Positions 58,801 through 64,000 of a stretch of 64,000 nt of DNA are shown one piece after another. The position numbers were made by a program, and so were the translations under genes. Origin of the DNA: Eudorina sp. 2006-703-Eu-15 (taxonomy: Eukaryota > Chlorophyta > Chlorophyceae > Chlamydomonadales > Volvocaceae); contig BDSI01000013.1 in assembly GCA_003117195.1 (NCBI GenBank), forward strand, positions 835,044 to 899,043. Reading direction: 5' to 3'. A model generated the notes under the pieces. The model made no database searches. It had not been told where the DNA came from and saw only the letters and a program-made list of their open reading frames with translations. Numbering within the stretch: the first letter of the stretch is position 1; every line of letters begins with the position of its first letter.

Positions 58801-61800
58801 ACCAATGTCCTATACCTCCCCCCCCCGGCTTCAATATGCCTACCAATTTCCTACACACCTCCCACCCCGCCCCCAACCCCCGCCCCCTGCCGTGTCCCTC
58901 CCTGCAGCGGAGCGGCCCCAACGCGCTGCTGGAGGAGGGGCTGGTGGGTACCCACATGTCACTGGACAACACGCTCACGAAGCGCTGCCTGACGGGGCGG
59001 CAGCGGCTGCTGTTCGTGGCGGACGTGATGCAGGTGGGGGGGGGCTGGGGGGGAGGGGAATGGAGGTCGGGGGCGGGAGGTCGGGGGGGGGGGCGGAGGC
59101 GGGAGGGGGGGCACGGACGGGGTGCGGGGGCGGCTCAGCCGCAGGCAACGCCTGTCGGCTTTGCGGCTGTAAGAAGCGCCCACAGGCGGCGACGAGTGAC
59201 CCGGCAGGGACCCGGGCAGCGCGCCCCGGGGGGGGCGCCCGCCACCGTGTATGGACATGTGTACGGCGCGCCCTTGGTTGATGCCGTGCAGGCCCTCAAG
59301 TTGTACGGCGAGCCGTGGAAGGACATTTTCTTCGACAGCGCGATCGTACTGACGCCCTCGTGGGTGCTGGCGGCGCCGCTGATGCACGAGGGCAAGAAGC
59401 TTGGGGCGGTGCTGTGGCTCTCGTCGTGCAGGTACCCGGCGGGGGGGCGAGGGGATATCGGAAATTGAATCCCGCATGACGTGGCGTGGCGTCGGTTGTA
59501 CGACGCTGGTACGGCGTCGGTCACATGTGCCTGCCGTGCCATCGGCCTGTATTTATCTCTTCACCTCCTATACCCACCCCACCCCGCCCCATCCCGGCCC
59601 CACCCCCTTTCCAACCCGGCCCCATCCCGGCCCCACCCCGGCCCCTCAGGGTGAACTCGGACGTGTTGATGCGCACCGCCTCCACCTGCGCCTCCCCCAT
59701 CATACACGCCGTCACGAGGGCCGCCGCCGCCTACCAGATGCTGGCGGCGGGCGGCAGCAGCGCGCTGGGGGACTCGGCGTACGGCAAGAGCGCGCTGGTC
59801 GCGACGCAGGGCGGCGGCGGCGGCGGCGTCGGCACCAGCCAGTACGGCATCAGCTCCTTCACGCAGCTCTCCAGCCGGCAGAGCAGCACCGTGTCGAGGG
59901 GGCGGATGCAGCGGCTAGGGACAGGGGGCCACGAGGATGGGGTGAGGTCGAGGCGGCGGGGGCGGGGGCGGGAGGGGAGGGGCGGGTGCAGGAAACGGGT
60001 ACATGGGAGGTGGGTGAGGGGGCGGGGGACCGGGTCGAGGGACACGCTTGGCTTACTCACGTCCCCTAAGACCTCCCCCCCCCCCGCCGGGCTCAAAACC
60101 CAAGCCCCAGTCCATCCGTGCCCCGCCAATGTCCTATGCCGGCCCCATCCGTACGCTGTCCCCCCCCCTCCCGCTCACCCCTTATGTCAATACCCCTAAA
60201 CCCCTCCCCCTCGCCCCCTCCGCAGCTGGCCGGCCGCGGCTCCACGGAGCAGGAGGTGATGGTGGGGGAGCTGGACGGCTCCCGACCCACCAACTCCATA
60301 CCCGACGTGCCCGTCAAGTGGGTGGGAGCGGGCTGGGTCGGGGCGCTGGAAGGGACCCAACGGAAGAGAGCGATGAGGGAGGGAAAGGGTGGTGTGCCGT
60401 CGCAGGCCGCTAGCCGCTGGGTCTGCGAGGTGCAGGGGTGCACCCCCCCACACACACACATTGGGTGCTCCCAGGGCGGCGGCTTCGCTGTCAAAATCCA
60501 GACAGCAACACGAGAGCTGCCTCTTGACGGTACGGTGGGCAGGTCGGGATGATGCGGGGCTCGGGAGGGCAGGGGGGAAGGGGGGGAAGGGGCCGTTACA
60601 AAGACGCCCCACACCGCCCAACGGCCCCCAACGGCCCCAACGGCCTCCAACGGCCCCAACGGCCCCCGCCCCGCTCGTCCTGCAGGGCGGTCTGTCCTGT
60701 TCCCTGACCACCTGCCCGGATCCTGCCCGCCTGCCCTGACCTGCCTTGTGTCCGGGTCCTGTCCCCCTGCCCTGACCTGCCCTGTCCCCTCTCACGCGGC
60801 CAGGTACGTGTTGCGGCACTCGCCCTCCACCAGCGCCCTGATGCGGATGTACAAGAGCACCATCGCGCAGAGGGCGCCCCCCCTGGAGGACGACCGCATC
60901 GCGGGTGGGTGGGGGTGGGGTGGGGCCGGGGGGACCGGGGTGGGTGGGTGGGGGTGGGGGGTGGGGGTGGGGGGGCGTGTTTCTCTTTGACGGGGCCAAC
61001 CCCGTCCTCTGTCCCTGCGCCCCGCCGCCTCCGCGGTGCCCTCTGCATTCAACCCCTCCTTTCCCCTCGTTTGTCCCCTTTCCCCCTTTCCTCCCTTCTC
61101 CCCCGTTTCCTCCCCCCTTCCTCTCCCCCCCTCCCCCCGGGCCCCCCTGCCCTCCCCTCCCCTCCCCCCGGGGCCCCCAGGCTCCGTCCACGAGATCCGC
61201 ATCCTGTCCAAGGCGGGCGAGGGCGCGTTCGGCTCCGTGTACGTGGGCCGCTGGCGCAACATCGTGGTGGCGGTCAAGATCATCAAGGACACCACGGGGG
61301 CGAGGTCGCTCAAGACCGCCTGGGAGCTGGCCGTCAACAAGTCGCTGTCGCACCCCTCCATCGTCACGGTGGGGTGCTAGGAGGGGGCCGCGGAATAATA
61401 CCCTGCATCAACCCTGCATGAAGGTGCTAGTACCTAACTACCTAACTAACTAACTACCTAACTACCTACCTACTTGCCTACCTAGCTAACTACCTAGGTC
61501 TTCAGCTACCGATCGGCCGATCTGCCGGCCCACTTACGGCCCGACCTGCCAACCCACTTGCCGACCTACCCACCCACCCGCTGTCTTGCCTGTAATCCAC
61601 CCACCCACCCACCAACCCACCCGCCCCCTGCAGGTCCACGCCATCCTGACCGACGTCCACCTCCAGAAGACCTCCACCCGAGTGCTCCGCTTCATACCCG
61701 CAGCCACCCTGGATGCGCAGCAGGTCGCCGTCGCCACCACCGGCGCCCTGAGCTGCCCGGGGGGCGGCGCCGGCGTCGGCGGCTACATCTCCCACGCAGG

Positions 61801-63518
61801 CTCCCTCCACAGCCCCGCCGCCCGCCTGTCCAACCCCGGCGCGCCGGCGCTGGCGATGCAGCGACCGCTGACGGGCAACGGCGCCGCGCCGTCGTCGCCG
61901 CGGCCGGCGGCGGCGGCCGCCGCGCTGGGCGGCGGCGGCGGCGGCGGGGAGCCCCCACCACCGGCGCCGAGCTGCCCGCTGCCGGGCAAGGACAGCGCGG
62001 CGGCGGCGGCGGCCGCCGCCGCGGCCGCCACGGCCGCGGCGGCGGCGCTGGGGCCGCTCAGTGGCGGCGGCGGCGGCGCGCTGGGCCCCAACAGCGGCGG
62101 GCCGGTGGTGTTGGGCGGCAGCCACTCCACGTCGGGGGCCACGGGGGCCCCGCCGCCCAACTTCGCCCGGATGAGTGCGGGCAGCAACGTGGGGCCTCCG
62201 TCGGCGGCGCTGCTGAAGCCCACCAAACCGCTGGCGCCCAAAGTGCATGTGAGTGACGACCGCGGGACGGGGCGTGTGGGGGGCCGGGCAATGGGGGGGG
62301 GGGTTGAAGGGGGGATGAAGGCGCGTGCAAGCTGGGGAAGGGTTCGGGGGGGGGGAGGAAATGCGGGGTGGGGGCGGAGGGGTAGGGAGGGTTCGGGGGC
62401 TTTCGGGTGGAAGCGCGGCGGCCGGGTTGCAGAGCGCGGGGTGCGGGGTGCGGGGTGCGGGGGCAGCAGACATCCTGGCGAACCGCTGCCCTCGCCGGCT
62501 GCTGGCATACGGTTGCGGCCGCGGCGGGTGCAGGTCGGCGAGGCTGTAGTGTCGGTGCCCCTGGTGGCCGTCCATCCACGTGGCGCGATAGCTACAGTTG
62601 TAACCACAGCTGTAGCTACAGCTGTAGCTACATGCCGGCATAGGGTATCGTCGGCCAGGTGGTGGCACCCGGTGTGATGGGGCCGTGATCACAGTCCCTC
62701 GCCACATCGCCCCCCTCTTCGCGCCCTCGTGTTGGGGCAGTGATCGTTCCCCCTCTTCGGCCCCCCCCCCCGCCCGCAAGAATCCTCGCTGCCCGACCTC
62801 GCCCTTCACACATTCTCCCCCCCCGGCCCTTCCCCCCCTCCCCCACTACCCTCCTCCCCCCCAGGCCATCCTCATGGAGTACTGCAACCTGGGCGGGCTG
62901 CACAAGTACATAGACAACCGGATGTTCTTCAAGGAGAGGACCCTGCCCGACAGGGGTAAGGAGCGGGGAGCGGGCGGGGTGGGGGGGGAGGGGTGTGAGG
63001 GGGAGCTGGGGGGGGGGGTTCGAGGCCGCAAGGGGAGGGGGATCCGGAGCGGGGATTGAAAGGGAAAAGATGAAAAGGAAAACAGCCCAGACGCACCCAG
63101 CCCGGAGCGGGGAGTTGGTCTGCGATGGGCCACCGGAGGGGGGCAGGGTAGGACACACCGACCGGCTCCGATTGCCGGAGTGCCCGCTGCTCCCTCTCGC
63201 TCGACCCCCTCATCCGCCCGCCCTCCCCACCCCACACTCACCCTCCCCGGCACACCTCTGTGAAGTACACACCAGCCCGCCCCGGCCCCTTCCCTTCCGG
63301 CCCCCGGGGCCCCCCCTCCGGCTCCCCCCGGCCCCCCTCTACCCATCTCCTGTTACGGCCGCCCCCGGGCCCCCCCCCTCCGGCCCTCCCCCCTTCCCCC
63401 TTAAGGCACGGACCTGGCCCGCTCCACCGCCCCCCTGGCCCCCGAGAGCCTCCACATGGACTTCATCCTGGCCACACTGAGCGAGGTGGCCTCGGCGCTG
63501 CAGTACCTGCATGCCCAG
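55803..63518 (+). CDS. GAF-like/TKL protein kinase with N-terminal acylation signal (3' partial)
   Basis: Exons: 55803-55967, 56074-56177, 56300-56453, 56776-56954, 57544-57743, 58451-58548, 58908-59033, 59292-59431, 59650-59941, 60226-60317, 60804-60904, 61181-61368, 61634-62248, 62865-62955, 63406-63518; all in phase; 886 residues before the window cuts it. It starts MGCASS, a classic N-myristoylation plus palmitoylation signal, so membrane attachment is likely. Residues about 50-480 form alpha/beta segments with a GAF-like pattern (DAWVVLYKCADLICSAFG, LAVLPLCG, LGAVLWLSS), probably two sensor modules. The kinase starts near 555: GEGAFGSVY (563-571), VAVK lysine 583, hinge LMEYCNLGGL. A Gly/Ala/Pro-rich insertion of about 190 residues lies in the N-lobe before the hinge. 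The HRD/DFG half is not in the window. Intron 1 begins AAG|GCAAGT, a GC donor. Ligand unknown. Confidence 0.85.
57152..57255 (+). repeat. 16-bp tandem repeat (GATGACTCCAGGGTCG)
   Basis: Six to seven copies lie in the intron between exons 56776-56954 and 57544-57743 of the GAF/TKL kinase gene, nearly without mismatch. A GGAC tetranucleotide run follows at 57328-57355. Confidence 0.95.
57871..58640 (+). repeat. Pair of related ~50-bp A-rich elements in neighbouring introns
   Basis: Copies lie at 57871-57922 and 58591-58640. Both read GGAT..AAATTGAAAA, then AGAAAGAAAC, GAAACGAA and a CGGGCAC-type end. They sit shortly after the donors of two successive introns of the GAF/TKL kinase, each preceded by a GGGTGG or GTGTGT run. 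They are purine/A-rich against a GC-rich background. Confidence 0.8.
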
Positions 63519-64000
63519 GTGGGGGTGGGGCTGGGGGTGCGGGTGGTGGGGGGGTTTCGCTGTCTTTATTGACAAAAGGGGGTGGGGATGGGGGTGGGGC
63601 GGTCAGTAGGAGTGGGATCGGCTGGGTGGAAGTGGGTGGTATTGGGATCGGCTGGGCGCGGGGGGGGGGTGCGCGTTGGGGTAGAGTCGCGAATCGGTGG
63701 CGTGTTGGGTTGGAGCCGGTCGCCGGGATTTGGGGTGCGGGTAGAGGTTGGAGGGTGGGGTGGGGCGTGTAAGGTCATTGTGCTAAGTAAGGGGGAATGG
63801 GGCCCTGCCAAGGACCCGACCGTCCCCTTGCCGTGCCCTTCTTCTGTCGTGTGCCGTAGGACTCGAAGCGCGCTCGCGCGTGCCGCCCCACCTCCGCGCC
63901 ACGCTTCCCGACTCCTAGCTCCTCCGTCCCCCCTGCCCCTGGCCCCTGGCCGTGCCGACTTGCGGGTGCGGTACGGCCCCCGGGGCCTTCCTTTCTTCGC

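Noticed and set aside
1..64000. tRNA or rRNA genes
   Set aside because: No cloverleaf with the T-loop GGTTCGAATCC-type consensus and matching A/B boxes was found by eye. A covariance-model scan would be needed to exclude divergent ones.

Overview
This window looks like nuclear DNA of a green alga of the order Chlamydomonadales, most likely a volvocine relative of Volvox or Chlamydomonas. The reasons are strong GC richness with GC-ending codons, dense short introns, Ala/Gly/Pro/Gln homopolymer tracts inside proteins, abundant CA/GT microsatellites, and an intron-containing histone H1 that resembles the plant/volvocine type. No bacterial, organellar or viral gene set was seen.

Layout: (1) 1-6778, plus strand: 3' part of a WDR44-like seven-blade WD40 protein. 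(2) 6779-10835: gene-poor stretch containing a complete 401-bp hAT-type non-autonomous transposon (7807-8207) with a perfect 8-bp target duplication. (3) 10836-17851, minus strand: an 11-exon TKL-type protein kinase with about 590 residues inserted in its activation segment. (4) 17852-21793: gene-poor, repeat-bearing. (5) 21794-21973, minus strand: a small TOM5-like mitochondrial import subunit. (6) about 22800-39105, plus strand: a roughly 2,300-residue coiled-coil protein with at least 21 exons, including one intron that carries an 870-bp CCCCA minisatellite. (7) 39681-40798, plus strand: histone H1. (8) 40799-42619: intergenic, with an AT-rich island. (9) 42620-46718, minus strand: protein alpha-N-terminal methyltransferase (NTM1/METTL11 type). 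(10) 47619-51216, plus strand: a SET-domain methyltransferase of the Rubisco LSMT type, divergent from the NTM1 gene. (11) 51486-53826, plus strand: nuclear poly(A)-binding protein (PABPN1 type). (12) 55803 to beyond 63518, plus strand: a predicted N-acylated, GAF-like plus TKL protein kinase, cut by the window end.

All gene models were built by hand from splice signals and checked for reading-frame phase at every junction. Nearly all junctions are phase-consistent. The weak points are the 5' ends of the coiled-coil gene and the NTM1 gene, and one exon (45831-45909) of NTM1.

Most notable features: four introns whose donor is GC rather than GT; families of short dispersed sequences that recur in introns of unrelated genes, several within about 120 bases of splice sites; the hAT MITE; very large low-complexity insertions in two kinase domains; a long hairpin inside a PABPN1 intron; and two head-to-head protein methyltransferase genes.
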